A DNA stretch of 64,000 nucleotides from Herminiimonas fonticola (GTDB taxonomy: Bacteria; Pseudomonadota; Gammaproteobacteria; Burkholderiales; Burkholderiaceae_D): assembly GCF_003293745.1 (NCBI RefSeq), contig NZ_PTLZ01000002.1, positions 62,001 through 126,000 on the forward strand. The letters are read 5' to 3'. The notes beneath the pieces are model-generated. The model was not told where the DNA came from and did no database searches. It saw only the letters and a list, made by a program, of their open reading frames with translations. The position numbers and the translations under genes are program-made. Below are positions 55,452 to 64,000 of the stretch, piece by piece. Each line of letters begins with the position of its first letter. Position 1 is the first letter of the stretch.

Positions 55452-56462
55452 ATGACCATTCGTGTCGCAATTAACGGCTACGGCCGCATCGGCCGCAACA
55501 TCCTTCGCGCGCATTACGAGGGAGGCAAAAAAAATGACATTCAAATTGTTGCGATCAACGATCTCGGCGATGCCAAATCGAATGCGCATTTGACACGTTA
55601 CGACACTGCACATGGCAAATTTCCAGGCACCATTGAAGTAGACGGCGATTACATGGTTGTCAATGGCGACAAGATTCGCGTTTTCGCACAACGCGATCCG
55701 GCGCAAATCGGCTGGGGCGAATTGAATGTCGACGTCGTACTGGAATGCACAGGCTTCTTCACGACCAAAGAAAAAGCATCGGCACACATTAAAGGCGGCG
55801 CGAAGAAAGTCATCATCTCGGCACCTGGCGGCAAAGACGTGGACGCGACGGTTGTATTTGGCGTCAACCACAATGTCTTGAAAGCCAGCGACACCGTGAT
55901 CTCGAACGCATCGTGCACCACCAACTGTCTGGCACCGCTGGTCAAGCCTTTGAACGACAAAATTGGTGTGGTTAACGGCTTGATGACAACTGTCCATTCT
56001 TACACTAACGATCAAGTCTTGACAGACGTGATGCATGAAGATTTGCGTCGTGCACGTTCGGCGACGCAATCGATGATCCCGACCAAAACGGGTGCAGCAG
56101 CAGCGGTAGGCCTGGTATTGCCAGAACTGAACGGCAAGCTGGATGGCTTCGCGATCCGTGTTCCGACCATCAATGTTTCGCTGGTTGACTTGTCCTTCAT
56201 CGCAGCACGCGATACGACAGTAGAAGAAGTCAATGCGATCATGAAGGAATCTTCAGAAGGCGCGTTGAAAGGTATCTTGACGTATCAAACAGAACCTCTG
56301 GTTTCGGTCGACTTCAACCACAATCCTGCATCGAGCAACTTCGATTCGACCTTGACCAAAGTCTCAGGCCGTTTGGTTAAAGTCTCGTCGTGGTACGACA
56401 ATGAATGGGGTTTCTCGAACCGCATGCTGGACACCACAGTGGCGTTGATGACGGCAAAATAA
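55452..56462 (+). CDS. gapA: Glyceraldehyde-3-phosphate dehydrogenase
   Basis: 336 residues. NAD-binding [13 protein letters not shown] at the start, catalytic Cys155 in [13 protein letters not shown] and the substrate loop [16 protein letters not shown] show a standard type I enzyme. A TGGAGAAAAAG ribosome site precedes ATG 55452 and a strong terminator follows. It works in glycolysis or gluconeogenesis. Confidence 0.98.
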   Translation: MTIRVAINGYGRIGRNILRAHYEGGKKNDIQIVAINDLGDAKSNAHLTRYDTAHGKFPGTIEVDGDYMVVNGDKIRVFAQRDPAQIGWGELNVDVVLECTGFFTTKEKASAHIKGGAKKVIISAPGGKDVDATVVFGVNHNVLKASDTVISNASCTTNCLAPLVKPLNDKIGVVNGLMTTVHSYTNDQVLTDVMHEDLRRARSATQSMIPTKTGAAAAVGLVLPELNGKLDGFAIRVPTINVSLVDLSFIAARDTTVEEVNAIMKESSEGALKGILTYQTEPLVSVDFNHNPASSNFDSTLTKVSGRLVKVSSWYDNEWGFSNRMLDTTVALMTAK

Positions 56463-56476
56463 GTTGTAGAGCTTTA

Positions 56477-56510
56477 AATAAAAATGCCCCGGATTTGGGG
56501 CATTTTTTTT
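56477..56510. terminator. Terminator after gapA
   Basis: AAAAATGCCCC and GGGGCATTTTTTTT with a GGATTT loop. A/T runs on both sides let it also end the convergent 56538 gene. Confidence 0.93.
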
Positions 56511-56537
56511 GACTGTTTTTTTGGGGTGACCGATGTT

Positions 56538-56957
56538 TTAATCGGGACGGAAAAGATCATGCGCATCCAGAATGGCGTAGACGATTTCCGGATTCTTATC
56601 CAGGCATTTGCGTACCGCCGCTGGAATTGTTTGCCGAATCTTTTTACACAGACCGGGCCGCTCCAGCAATTCGATATTCAAGCCGCGTACCGTGCGAACT
56701 TCGTTCAGGCCAGGCGCGATTTGCAAGATGATTCCCAATTGCGCCTGCATGCGCTCGATCACGTGTTTCAAATCGGCATACGAAGAAACATTTTCTATAC
56801 GCAGGATCAGCTTCTTTTCTTCCATCCTGGTCAATTGCAGGATGCGCATGTCACCTGCCGGATCTTGCAGCAAAGTCTCTCTATCGCACACGCAAGTGCC
56901 GGGTGGGCACTCTGTGCGTATCGCAACGTTTGCAGTAAAGGAAGATGCTGGCAACAT
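56538..56957 (-). CDS. Conserved hypothetical protein with N-terminal Cys motif
   Basis: 139 residues; I recall similar proteins only in Oxalobacteraceae and close Burkholderiales. The N-terminus has C-x4-C-x-C (Cys17, Cys22, Cys24 in TECPPGTCVCDRE) which may bind metal; the rest is a mixed alpha/beta domain (KLILRIENVSSYADLKHVIERM) with a second cysteine pair near the end (GLCKKIR, RKCLDKNPEIVY). No ribosome site is clear. The function is unknown. Confidence 0.7.
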   Translation of the reverse strand: MLPASSFTANVAIRTECPPGTCVCDRETLLQDPAGDMRILQLTRMEEKKLILRIENVSSYADLKHVIERMQAQLGIILQIAPGLNEVRTVRGLNIELLERPGLCKKIRQTIPAAVRKCLDKNPEIVYAILDAHDLFRPD

Positions 56958-57061
56958 GTGGTCTGCTGATCGCTAGATATACAAAGGATTTTATATCGCT
57001 GCTGTGAATTTACAAACGTGTCTATCTACCAGTTCGCATCCGCAAATTTACATTCGCTGGT

Positions 57062-57406
57062 TCAAACCTTTTTGACGAATTCCGTTTTCAGACTCATCGC
57101 GCCAAAACCGTCGATCTTGCAATCGATGTCGTGATCGCTGTCGACCAGACGAATATTCTTGACCTTGGTACCGACCTTGATGGTGCCCCCAGATCCTTTC
57201 AACTTCAGATCCTTGATCACGGTAACAGTATCGCCATTCTGCAGAACAGTGCCGACTGCATCGCGATAGACCTTGCCGCCTTCTTCGGCAGACTCTGCGA
57301 CTTGCTGAACCGGCCATTCATGCGCACATTCCGGGCAGATGTACATGCCATTATCTTCATAGGTGTATTCGGAATTGCATTTGGAGCATGCAGGTAAAGC
57401 ACTCAT
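57062..57406 (-). CDS. yjdM: PhnA/YjdM-family zinc-ribbon protein
   Basis: 114 residues. A zinc ribbon of Cys7, Cys10, Cys24 and Cys27 ([21 protein letters not shown]) precedes the beta-rich PhnA domain ([20 protein letters not shown]). Despite the old name alkylphosphonate-uptake protein, the YjdM family is not a proven phosphonate enzyme. It stands alone between two unrelated genes. Confidence 0.9.
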   Translation of the reverse strand: MSALPACSKCNSEYTYEDNGMYICPECAHEWPVQQVAESAEEGGKVYRDAVGTVLQNGDTVTVIKDLKLKGSGGTIKVGTKVKNIRLVDSDHDIDCKIDGFGAMSLKTEFVKKV

Positions 57407-57692
57407 GGAACATCCTTAACGGTGGGGCGATTGCTGTAAAAACACAAAGTATACTGCGTGCACGCGAGGTTTCGGCTTCTTTATGGAGGATCGGGGCTTG
57501 CGTGATCTCAATCTGATGTCTCGAATTTCACTTCTTTTTTGTTGGCAAGTTCTGCCAAATCCAGCCTCAAAAATATATTTTCAATTGCCTGCATCCAAAT
57601 CTGTATCTGGCGGGTAGTACCAGTATCAGCGCATAAATCTCCGGTGTCGGGATATGTCAGCTGATTACTCTTTAACTACCAAGGAAAACATC

Positions 57693-58232
57693 ATGCAAAC
57701 TACTTTTTCTGCCGTTGCACTCGCTTCTGCTGCTGTTTTGTTGTCAGCATGTTCCACCACCCCTATGTACTCGCAAGATGCATTGCCGCCGACGGTGCAG
57801 GTTCCAGCCGGTAATAGCGTCGCGCTGCAAACTGTTGGTGCAGGCGATATCACTTATGAATGCCGTGTTAAAAAAGATGTAGCTGGCCAGTTTGAATGGG
57901 TTTTCGTCGGTCCTGATGCTGTATTGTCGGATCGTAGCGGTAAAGCAATCGGTAAATATTTCGGCCCACCAGCAACATGGGCAAGCAATGACGGTTCGAA
58001 AATCACCGCGACTCAAGTTGCAGTGGCTCCAGCCGGCGCAGGCAATATCCCATTCCAGTTAGTCAAAGCCAACCCAGCAATGGGTAGCGGCGCGATGACC
58101 GGCGTGACATACATTCAGCGCGTTGCGACCAAAGGAGGTGTAGCACCAGCCACGGCTTGCGGCGCAGGTAATGTGGGCACCAAGGAAATCGTCAAATACC
58201 AGGCTGACTATATTTTCTGGAAAGCTGCTTGA
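57693..58232 (+). CDS. DUF3455-family lipoprotein
   Basis: 179 residues from ATG 57693 (AAGGAAAA ribosome site). Lipobox LSAC with Cys20, then a beta-rich domain (VPAGNSVALQTVGAGDITYECR, GKYFGPPATWASNDGSKI) that I recognise as DUF3455. These proteins often lie next to an ECF sigma factor and its anti-sigma, exactly as here. The role is unknown. Confidence 0.85.
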   Translation: MQTTFSAVALASAAVLLSACSTTPMYSQDALPPTVQVPAGNSVALQTVGAGDITYECRVKKDVAGQFEWVFVGPDAVLSDRSGKAIGKYFGPPATWASNDGSKITATQVAVAPAGAGNIPFQLVKANPAMGSGAMTGVTYIQRVATKGGVAPATACGAGNVGTKEIVKYQADYIFWKAA

Positions 58233-58349
58233 GCTTGATAATTAAGTTTAATTAAGCGCGAGCAAGAAGTGGGCAGGCGAAGTACGTCCTATATAATCAA
58301 TTGGAAATAAATCAGCGACATCCATCCAATTCTTTAAAGACAGACTATT

Positions 58350-58904
58350 TTGCCTGCCGACTCAGATTCCTTCGATTACAACGCCGCTTTGCATGCTTGC
58401 GCCTTGGGCGACGAGCAGGCGTTGAAGCGTATTTATCTGCAAGACAGCAAGCGTTTGCTTGGTGTGGCTTTGCGCATCGTGCGTCAACGGCATTTAGCCG
58501 AAGATGTGTTGCACGATGCCTTCGTCAATATCTGGAACAAGGCTGTCAGTTTCGATGCCACTCGTGGTGAAGGTCGCGGCTGGATCTACAGCGTAGTACG
58601 GCATCAGGCTTTAAACATGTTGCGAGATCGTGATCGCGAAGTGTATGCGGACGAAGAAGCCATCGACAACATGCAGCAACAGAATGAAGAATTGATTGTC
58701 GATCAATTTGAATTGAATGCCAATCTGGGACAGTTGCAGGATTGCCTGTCCCATCTCGACAGCGCCAAGCGCAACAGTATTTTGTGCGCCTATGTGGACG
58801 GCTGCAGTCATAGTGAAATTGCGCAACGCCTGAATGCGCCTCTGGGATCAGTGAAGGCGTGGGTCAAACGTGGTTTGGCCGCATTGCGGGAGTGCATGGG
58901 ATGA
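58350..58904 (+). CDS. ECF-type RNA polymerase sigma factor
   Basis: 184 residues from a TTG start; no strong ribosome site, so the exact start is uncertain. Region 2 contains LAEDVLHDAFVNIWNKAV and region 4 YVDGCSHSEIAQRLNAPLGSVKAWVKRG, the standard ECF layout (SigK-like). A -10 TATAAT lies at 58292-58297. It overlaps the anti-sigma gene by 4 bases, and the DUF3455 lipoprotein gene precedes it. Confidence 0.92.
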   Translation: MPADSDSFDYNAALHACALGDEQALKRIYLQDSKRLLGVALRIVRQRHLAEDVLHDAFVNIWNKAVSFDATRGEGRGWIYSVVRHQALNMLRDRDREVYADEEAIDNMQQQNEELIVDQFELNANLGQLQDCLSHLDSAKRNSILCAYVDGCSHSEIAQRLNAPLGSVKAWVKRGLAALRECMG

Positions 58905-59605
58905 ATGAGTCATTCGACGAATTGCAGCATCTGGCCGGCGAGTATGTACTGGGTACATTGCCTGCCGAGCAGCGTCAGCAAGTTGCGCAGCGTATGGACA
59001 ATGAACCCGCATTGCGTACGGCGGTGGACGAGTGGGAGCGGCGTTTGCTGCCCTTGACCTCACTGGTGGAAGAGCAGGAGCCATCAGTGCAATTGTGGCC
59101 ACGTATCCTCAAAGATTTGCGTCGCCAGTCAGCGACTGCGCATACAAGTTGGTCAGCTTGGTGGAATGATCTGCGTTTTTGGCGTGGGTTGGCGGCAAGT
59201 GGTTTTGCTGCCGCTGCCGTACTTGTCGCGGTGATGATCATGCGTCCAACAACGCCAGTTTCAGGGCCGAACTTTATGGTGGTGCTGGTTGAGCCGCAAG
59301 AACGTACTCCGGGCTGGATAGTACAAGCCAGCGCAGACAAACAACTTACCTTGACGCCATTGCGTCCGGTGAGCGTGCCCGGTCAAAAATCCTTGCAGTT
59401 CTGGACCAAAGGTGAAGGCTGGGACAAACCGGTTTCACTGGGTTTGGTCGAGCCGGGAAAAACCGTCAAACTGGCGCTGGATAAACTGCCACCATTGCAG
59501 GCCAATCAGCTCTTTGAAATCACATTGGAACCGGAAAACGGTTCACCTACAGGCAGACCGACCGGTCCTATCCTGTTCATAGGCAAGGCAGCAAAAATGA
59601 CATGA
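58901..59605 (+). CDS. RskA-type anti-sigma factor
   Basis: 234 residues from ATG 58901, which overlaps the sigma stop. An N-terminal cytoplasmic anti-sigma helix bundle (ELQHLAGEYVLGTLPAEQRQQV) is followed by a membrane helix at about 96-114 and a periplasmic domain with the RskA pattern (SLQFWTKGEGWDKPVSLG). It holds the preceding ECF sigma factor inactive until a periplasmic signal is sensed. Confidence 0.9.
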   Translation: MNESFDELQHLAGEYVLGTLPAEQRQQVAQRMDNEPALRTAVDEWERRLLPLTSLVEEQEPSVQLWPRILKDLRRQSATAHTSWSAWWNDLRFWRGLAASGFAAAAVLVAVMIMRPTTPVSGPNFMVVLVEPQERTPGWIVQASADKQLTLTPLRPVSVPGQKSLQFWTKGEGWDKPVSLGLVEPGKTVKLALDKLPPLQANQLFEITLEPENGSPTGRPTGPILFIGKAAKMT

Positions 59606-59726
59606 GCGCTACGGCGTTCATGTCATGCAAGGTGTGTGGAAGTGGCTATGCTGAACTCTACCGATTCATTGAATCGGATTGCTTTAGTCTTCTATGAGAG
59701 TTTGCTTTGCTGTCGAAGCGTAGCGA

Positions 59727-59918
59727 TTACTTGCAATAAGATTTCAATTTCAAGTATCGCTCTACGTCTTGAGTATTTGCACCGACTCTAATTACTGCGT
59801 TTTCCAATTCACGCGGCGTTCGTTCAAACCGATCTGCCCAATATCGAAGTTCGTCTTGATTGTCGACCCTGATATGCGTCAAATCCGCTGGTGCGCGATT
59901 GCTTGCCTCTATTGACAT
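59727..59918 (-). CDS. DUF3606-domain small protein
   Basis: 63 residues preceded by an AGAGAGA purine stretch. The segment DNQDELRYWADRFERTPRELENAVIRVG matches the DUF3606 pattern (helix-turn-helix-like short domain of unknown function) common in Burkholderiales, often several copies per genome. Nothing in its neighbours indicates a role. Confidence 0.8.
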   Translation of the reverse strand: MSIEASNRAPADLTHIRVDNQDELRYWADRFERTPRELENAVIRVGANTQDVERYLKLKSYCK

Positions 59919-60373
59919 ACGTCTCTCTCTTGTCTCGACTGAAAGTGTTTGTCATCTCGCTGATGTCTCTGTGGACATTCATGGAGTGGCTTTAGTGTCG
60001 CGCTAACTTCTTTAAAATTCAAGTGCTAAGTGTTGGTTTGATTGCACGTATCCACAAAATTTTTTCTGAAGCGACAAAGACTTTTGTTTTTGATATGAAA
60101 ATGTCAAAAATATATTGGCAATCTGAATTTGGCAGTTTGCATCAAGACTAGCTTGAGTCAAGAATAGTGCGGGGAGGGAGCTGCGCAAGTTGCTCATCAG
60201 ACAGGCAACTTGTGCAGATTGTGCAGGGGATGAATTCTCTTTCAGATCAAGGACATATCTTGCTTGCACTCAGCTTATCCACAGGGCTGTGCACAAAAAG
60301 CGTGGATAACTTTTTACCGGTCGGTTTTATCAGTTTATACGCGCGTATTTGTCATTCGATACAGCAGTTACTA
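59919..60373. other. Gap between DUF3606 gene and glnE with DnaA-box-like sites
   Basis: 455 bases without a convincing gene. It contains TTATCCACA (60275-60283) and, in opposite orientation, CGTGGATAA (60301-60309). The rest is featureless; a possible 85-codon frame on the minus strand has no family resemblance. Confidence 0.5.
60275..60309. promoter_or_regulatory. Pair of inverted DnaA-box-like sequences
   Basis: TTATCCACA is a perfect DnaA box. CGTGGATAA, 17 bases further, is the complement of TTATCCACG, one mismatch from consensus. They flank TGTGCACAAAAAG. Confidence 0.5.
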
Positions 60374-63094
60374 TTACGCAAATACCGTAGCCCACAAGGC
60401 GACGACGGCTGCAATCTCTGGCGCGACTCGCTCCATTTCCACCCTTGCCCGCTCCGCTCCCTGTAGTCGAATCTGGTGCTGCAGTTTGCGGAATGTTCTA
60501 TACGCATCGGCGACGGTATTCGACAAGGCTGTATCGATCAGTCCCAATTCGCCGCATAACTTCAGCAAGGCAATATTGCCGATGTCACCGGTCAGCCGCG
60601 GATGCTGTGCTGAGTCGCGCAATACGAGGAATTGCACCATGAATTCGATATCGATCATGCCGCCGTTATCGTGTTTCAGATCGAACAGGTCAGTGCGATT
60701 GGGATGCGCATCGTGCAGCTTTTTACGCATTTCCAGTACTTCTTTCTTCAGCGCGACCGGATCGCGCGTCTGGCGCAACACGCTTTCACGGATCGCTTCG
60801 AAGCGTGCACCGATTTCGGCATCGCCGGCGCAGAAGCGTGCTCGCGTTAAAGCCTGATGCTCCCAAAGCCATGCTGAAGTAGTTTGATATTTCTCGAACG
60901 ACGAAACGGTGGAAACCAGCAAGCCGCTGGCACCGTCGGGGCGCAGTGCGATATCGACGTCGAACAGGATGCCGGCTGGTGTGTGCGCAGTCATCCATGT
61001 GATGAAACGTTGCGCCAGCTTGGCGTACAGCGCAGGTGCATCCTGGTCGTCATCGTCATATAGAAAAATCACGTCCAGATCGGATGCGTAGCCGAGTTCT
61101 TTTCCGCCCAATTTGCCGTAGGCAATGACGGCGAACTTCGGTTCCTCGCGATGCCGATTCGGCAGACCTTTCCAGATGGTTTGTATGGTTGCTTCGACCA
61201 GCTTGTCTGCCAGTTCGGATAAATGGTCGGCCAGGCGTTCAACGCTCATGTCACCTACTAAATCTTGTGCCAGCAGGCGTATCAATTGTGCGTGGTGCAT
61301 TTCGCGCAGTACGTCCATTTGGCGTTCGGTATCGCCGGGAGTTTCGTCCAGGCGCTCGCGGCAATCGCGCGCAAATGCTTTCCAGTCAGGCGCTGCCTTC
61401 AATGTACGATCATCCAGCAGTTCGTCCAGCAGCAGCGGATGGCGAGTCAGGTATTTGGCGGCCCAGTCGCTGGCGGCGATCATGCGGATCACGCGTTCCA
61501 GCGCATGCGGATATTCAGTCAGCAAGGCAAGATAAGCGGCGCGACGCGCGATGGTTTCCAGGAAATCCAGCAGACGGCCCAGCGTAGTCGAGCGTGCCTT
61601 GCTTACTTTGACTATCAAGGGCAGCGAGGCATTCACCAGCGCGACCAGCTTGTTGCGGCTGGCTTCCGGCAAGGATTGCAGACGCGGCGAATGCCAGGTC
61701 GCAAGCAGGCGTTTGGCGGCATCGGCCGCATGGTCAAAGGACAGATTGAGCAAATAGGTTTCGATTACCTGTTCATTATCGGAGTCTGTCAGCACGGCAT
61801 GCAAGTCTGCCGCGACCTGATCCTCGTCTCCGTTGTCATTCGTTTTATCGCTGAAAATTTCGTCGAATTGCGTGGCGACCAGCGCGCGTTGTTCTTCCAG
61901 CGCAGCCAGCAAAGTCGGCACATCGCTATAGCCCATCATCTTTGCAATGGTCAGTTGATCTGCTTTATTCGCTGGAAAGTTGTGGGTTTGTGCATCGTCC
62001 AGATATTGCAGCCTGTGTTCGAGATTGCGCAGGAAGGTGTACGCATGCAGCAATTGGGCTACGACTTCCGGTTTGAACAATTCTTTTTCGGCCAGTGTGC
62101 GCAAGGTGCTGCGCGTTGAACGATCGCGCAAGGCGGCGTCGCGCCCACCACGTATCAATTGGTGTACTTGTGCGAGGAATTCAATTTCGCGTATGCCGCC
62201 GCGCCCCAGCTTGACGTTATTGCTGCGATCGGGGTGGCGCGCTTCCTGGCGCGTAACTTCGGCGCGTATCTGCGCATGCATATTGCGGATCGCATCAATG
62301 GAGCCGTAATCCAGATAACGTCTGTAGATAAAAGGCCGGGTGATTTTTTCCAGAGCCGCGATGTCGGACGGCTTGCCGGTTAGTGCGCGCGCCTTGACCC
62401 ATGCATAGCGCTCCCATTCGCGGCCTTGCACGATCAGGTATTCCTCCACCATATTGAAGCTGGCGGCCAGCGGGCCGGATGCGCCGTTCGGGCGCAAGGC
62501 CATATCAACGCGGAAGGTGAAGCCGTCTTCGGTGATTTCCGACAGAGCGGCTATCAATTTCTTGCCTAAGCGGACAAAGAATTCGTGGTTCGACAATTGT
62601 CTTTGTTCGGGCGTGGTGGTGACGGTTTCACCATCTTCGGGATAAACGAAGATCAGGTCGATATCTGAAGAAACGTTCAATTCTCCGCCGCCCAGTTTGC
62701 CCATGCCGAGCACGATCATTTCCTGCTGCTCGCCTGATTCTGCGCCTATGGGCGTGCCATGGCTGGCAATCATCTCGGTCGTGACGGCAGCCAAATGTGT
62801 CTGCACTGCAAAATCGCCAAAGGCCGTCATCGTGTCGACTACTTCGGCCAAGTCGGCCAGTCCGCTCAGATCGCGCTGGATCAGTGTCGAAATGATCAGA
62901 TTGCGCAAGCGCCGCATTGCCGCCGGCAGGGAGGCGCCTGCATCTGTTTCGGTTTGTAAGATTTCAGCGAAGATGGCCGAGTTCAGGGATAATCTGCCGA
63001 CTTCGGCAACCTTTTGCGCGCGGGATGCGTCAGCGTTAATCCATCGGGAATAGAACCGGGAAGCAGAAACTGGAGTCAAAGATAGGTTAGGCAC
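60374..63094 (-). CDS. glnE: Glutamine synthetase adenylyltransferase/adenylyl-removing enzyme
   Basis: 906 residues with two nucleotidyltransferase domains, each with the GKLGG-type signature: MGKLGGGELNVSSDIDLIF in the N-terminal deadenylylating half and AYGKLGGKELGYASDLDVIF in the C-terminal adenylylating half. It modifies glutamine synthetase according to PII status. It is divergent from the YhdP-like gene, and the intergenic spacer is 126 bases. Confidence 0.97.
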   Translation of the reverse strand: MPNLSLTPVSASRFYSRWINADASRAQKVAEVGRLSLNSAIFAEILQTETDAGASLPAAMRRLRNLIISTLIQRDLSGLADLAEVVDTMTAFGDFAVQTHLAAVTTEMIASHGTPIGAESGEQQEMIVLGMGKLGGGELNVSSDIDLIFVYPEDGETVTTTPEQRQLSNHEFFVRLGKKLIAALSEITEDGFTFRVDMALRPNGASGPLAASFNMVEEYLIVQGREWERYAWVKARALTGKPSDIAALEKITRPFIYRRYLDYGSIDAIRNMHAQIRAEVTRQEARHPDRSNNVKLGRGGIREIEFLAQVHQLIRGGRDAALRDRSTRSTLRTLAEKELFKPEVVAQLLHAYTFLRNLEHRLQYLDDAQTHNFPANKADQLTIAKMMGYSDVPTLLAALEEQRALVATQFDEIFSDKTNDNGDEDQVAADLHAVLTDSDNEQVIETYLLNLSFDHAADAAKRLLATWHSPRLQSLPEASRNKLVALVNASLPLIVKVSKARSTTLGRLLDFLETIARRAAYLALLTEYPHALERVIRMIAASDWAAKYLTRHPLLLDELLDDRTLKAAPDWKAFARDCRERLDETPGDTERQMDVLREMHHAQLIRLLAQDLVGDMSVERLADHLSELADKLVEATIQTIWKGLPNRHREEPKFAVIAYGKLGGKELGYASDLDVIFLYDDDDQDAPALYAKLAQRFITWMTAHTPAGILFDVDIALRPDGASGLLVSTVSSFEKYQTTSAWLWEHQALTRARFCAGDAEIGARFEAIRESVLRQTRDPVALKKEVLEMRKKLHDAHPNRTDLFDLKHDNGGMIDIEFMVQFLVLRDSAQHPRLTGDIGNIALLKLCGELGLIDTALSNTVADAYRTFRKLQHQIRLQGAERARVEMERVAPEIAAVVALWATVFA

Positions 63095-63220
63095 GGGCTT
63101 GGGAGTATCCTAGAGTTCTTGTCGTTGAGCTTGAGGTAAAAGCTTTGTTTTATTTATGCCAGCCGATTGCCAGCCAGCCTGTTTTATTCTACGCGAAGTA
63201 GATTTGCCGACCTTTGATTG

Positions 63221-64000
63221 ATGCATATAGATCCACGCCCACCTGAACAGACCCTGATTGCCAATCGGCTGCAGCTATGCTGGCGCGCGATCCAACAATC
63301 GGCTCGCGCTACCAATAGCGTCGGTTGCCGTCTTCTCGGCTGGCTGTTGAAGTTGCTGGTCGTTGCCTACTTCATCTTCTGCGCGCTCTTCCTTACCTTG
63401 CGTTATGCAGTCTTGCCGCAAATTTCCGCTTACCGCGTCGATGTGGAACAAGTCGCGACCAAAGCGATAGGGCGCCAGGTTTCGATAGAAACCATTGCCG
63501 CATCGTGGCACGGTTTGCGTCCATATTTATCGCTGAGCAATGTCGTGGTCTACGACAAGGACGGCGGAACGGCCTTGCAATTGCCTGCGGTTTCGGCGAC
63601 GGTTTCCTGGTGGTCACTGGTGGTTGCCGATTTGCGTCTGCACAATCTGGAGATCGACAAACCGAACATGGATGTGCAGCGCGATGCAAACGGCAATTTT
63701 TATGTTGCCGGCTTGTTGGTCGATTTAAAAAAAGAGGGTGATGGCAAGGCTGCCAACTGGATACTGTCGCAACGCGAGATTCGCATCAAGGATGGGCAAT
63801 TGCGCTGGCAGGATAATTTACGCCAGGCTCCGGAATTACTGCTGAGTCACGTCAACATCGTCTTGCATAACGAAGGACGGCACCATCAGTTTGCAGTGAA
63901 AGCAACGCCACCTGCTGAGATTGCTGCACCTCTCGATATACGTGCCAATTTCTATCACCCGATTTTTTCTCAAAAAATTTCCGATGCATCGCGCTGGACC
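63221..64000 (+). CDS. YhdP/TIGR02099-family inner-membrane protein (N-terminal part)
   Basis: The gene runs off the right edge; 260 residues are visible from ATG 63221. A basic cytoplasmic head is followed by a membrane helix at about 40-63 (LLGWLLKLLVVAYFIFCALF) and then the start of an AsmA-like periplasmic domain (VSIETIAASWHGLRPYLSL, LRWQDNLRQAPELLLSHVNI). YhdP-type proteins act in phospholipid transport between membranes. The identification rests on the N-terminal pattern and the glnE neighbourhood. Confidence 0.82.
   Translation, partial: MHIDPRPPEQTLIANRLQLCWRAIQQSARATNSVGCRLLGWLLKLLVVAYFIFCALFLTLRYAVLPQISAYRVDVEQVATKAIGRQVSIETIAASWHGLRPYLSLSNVVVYDKDGGTALQLPAVSATVSWWSLVVADLRLHNLEIDKPNMDVQRDANGNFYVAGLLVDLKKEGDGKAANWILSQREIRIKDGQLRWQDNLRQAPELLLSHVNIVLHNEGRHHQFAVKATPPAEIAAPLDIRANFYHPIFSQKISDASRWT

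Noticed and set aside
60012-60269. 85-codon minus-strand frame before glnE
   Set aside because: No ribosome site and no protein-like pattern.

Overview
The window reads as a chromosomal segment of a betaproteobacterium of the Oxalobacteraceae, Herminiimonas- or Janthinobacterium-like. This is inferred from protein flavour and gene order (sbp-ssuEADCBF, cysTWA-cysB, ribF-ileS-lspA-coaBC-dut, tkt-gapA, glnE, class I phaC with phasin). No rRNA, tRNA, CRISPR array, prophage or intact insertion sequence was found.  Layout. 1-1225: edge of an IclR regulator, then dgkA. 1583-9000: one co-directional sulfur operon, sbp-ssuE-ssuA-ssuD-ssuC-ssuB-ssuF, followed by a catalytically degenerate EAL-domain protein and a translationally coupled serine hydrolase. 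9042-16569: stress island with cytochrome c, Hsp20, erythromycin-esterase-like protein, alpha/beta hydrolase, phosphoribosyltransferase, L,D-transpeptidase, universal stress protein and nitroreductase. 16636-22430: broken GGDEF gene, then exported alpha/beta hydrolases interleaved with ohr and a TlpA/CcdA redox pair. 22605-25192: GFA-type zinc protein and an OmpR/EnvZ-type two-component system. 25461-28343: BigR-type sulfide/persulfide module. 28603-32074: GNAT, beta-solenoid repeat protein, structured non-coding stretch, class V aminotransferase. 32842-40041: PHA/low-oxygen region with phaB remnant, hemerythrin-like protein, phasin, phaC-mgtA and an FNR-type regulator with all four cluster cysteines. 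40496-44338: cysTWA-cysB. 44424-64000: mostly housekeeping (M48-like lipoprotein, dut, coaBC, lspA, ileS, ribF, rsmE, tkt, gapA, an ECF sigma/anti-sigma pair, glnE, start of a YhdP-like gene).  How the genes work together. Two themes dominate. The first is sulfur: sulfate-binding protein and sulfonate use at the left, the sulfate ABC permease with CysB in the middle (it has no binding-protein gene of its own, so sbp probably serves it), and persulfide detoxification between them. The second is survival at low oxygen: an FNR-type regulator is encoded here and FNR-type palindromes lie at several loci. Three of them sit 31 bp (centre to centre) from a plausible -10 hexamer: before the nitroreductase, before the phaB remnant/hemerythrin/phasin unit, and before a small uncharacterised gene at 13715-14050. 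A fourth, weaker one lies upstream of phaC-mgtA. The gene content resembles low-oxygen persistence loci described in Burkholderia; that comparison is from memory.  Most unusual items: the EAL-like protein inside the sulfonate operon; the phaB remnant that keeps a well-placed FNR site; an M48 protein with KELAH in place of HExxH; a hemerythrin-like protein with Asp at a His ligand; and a non-coding stretch whose segments can fold in two mutually exclusive ways.
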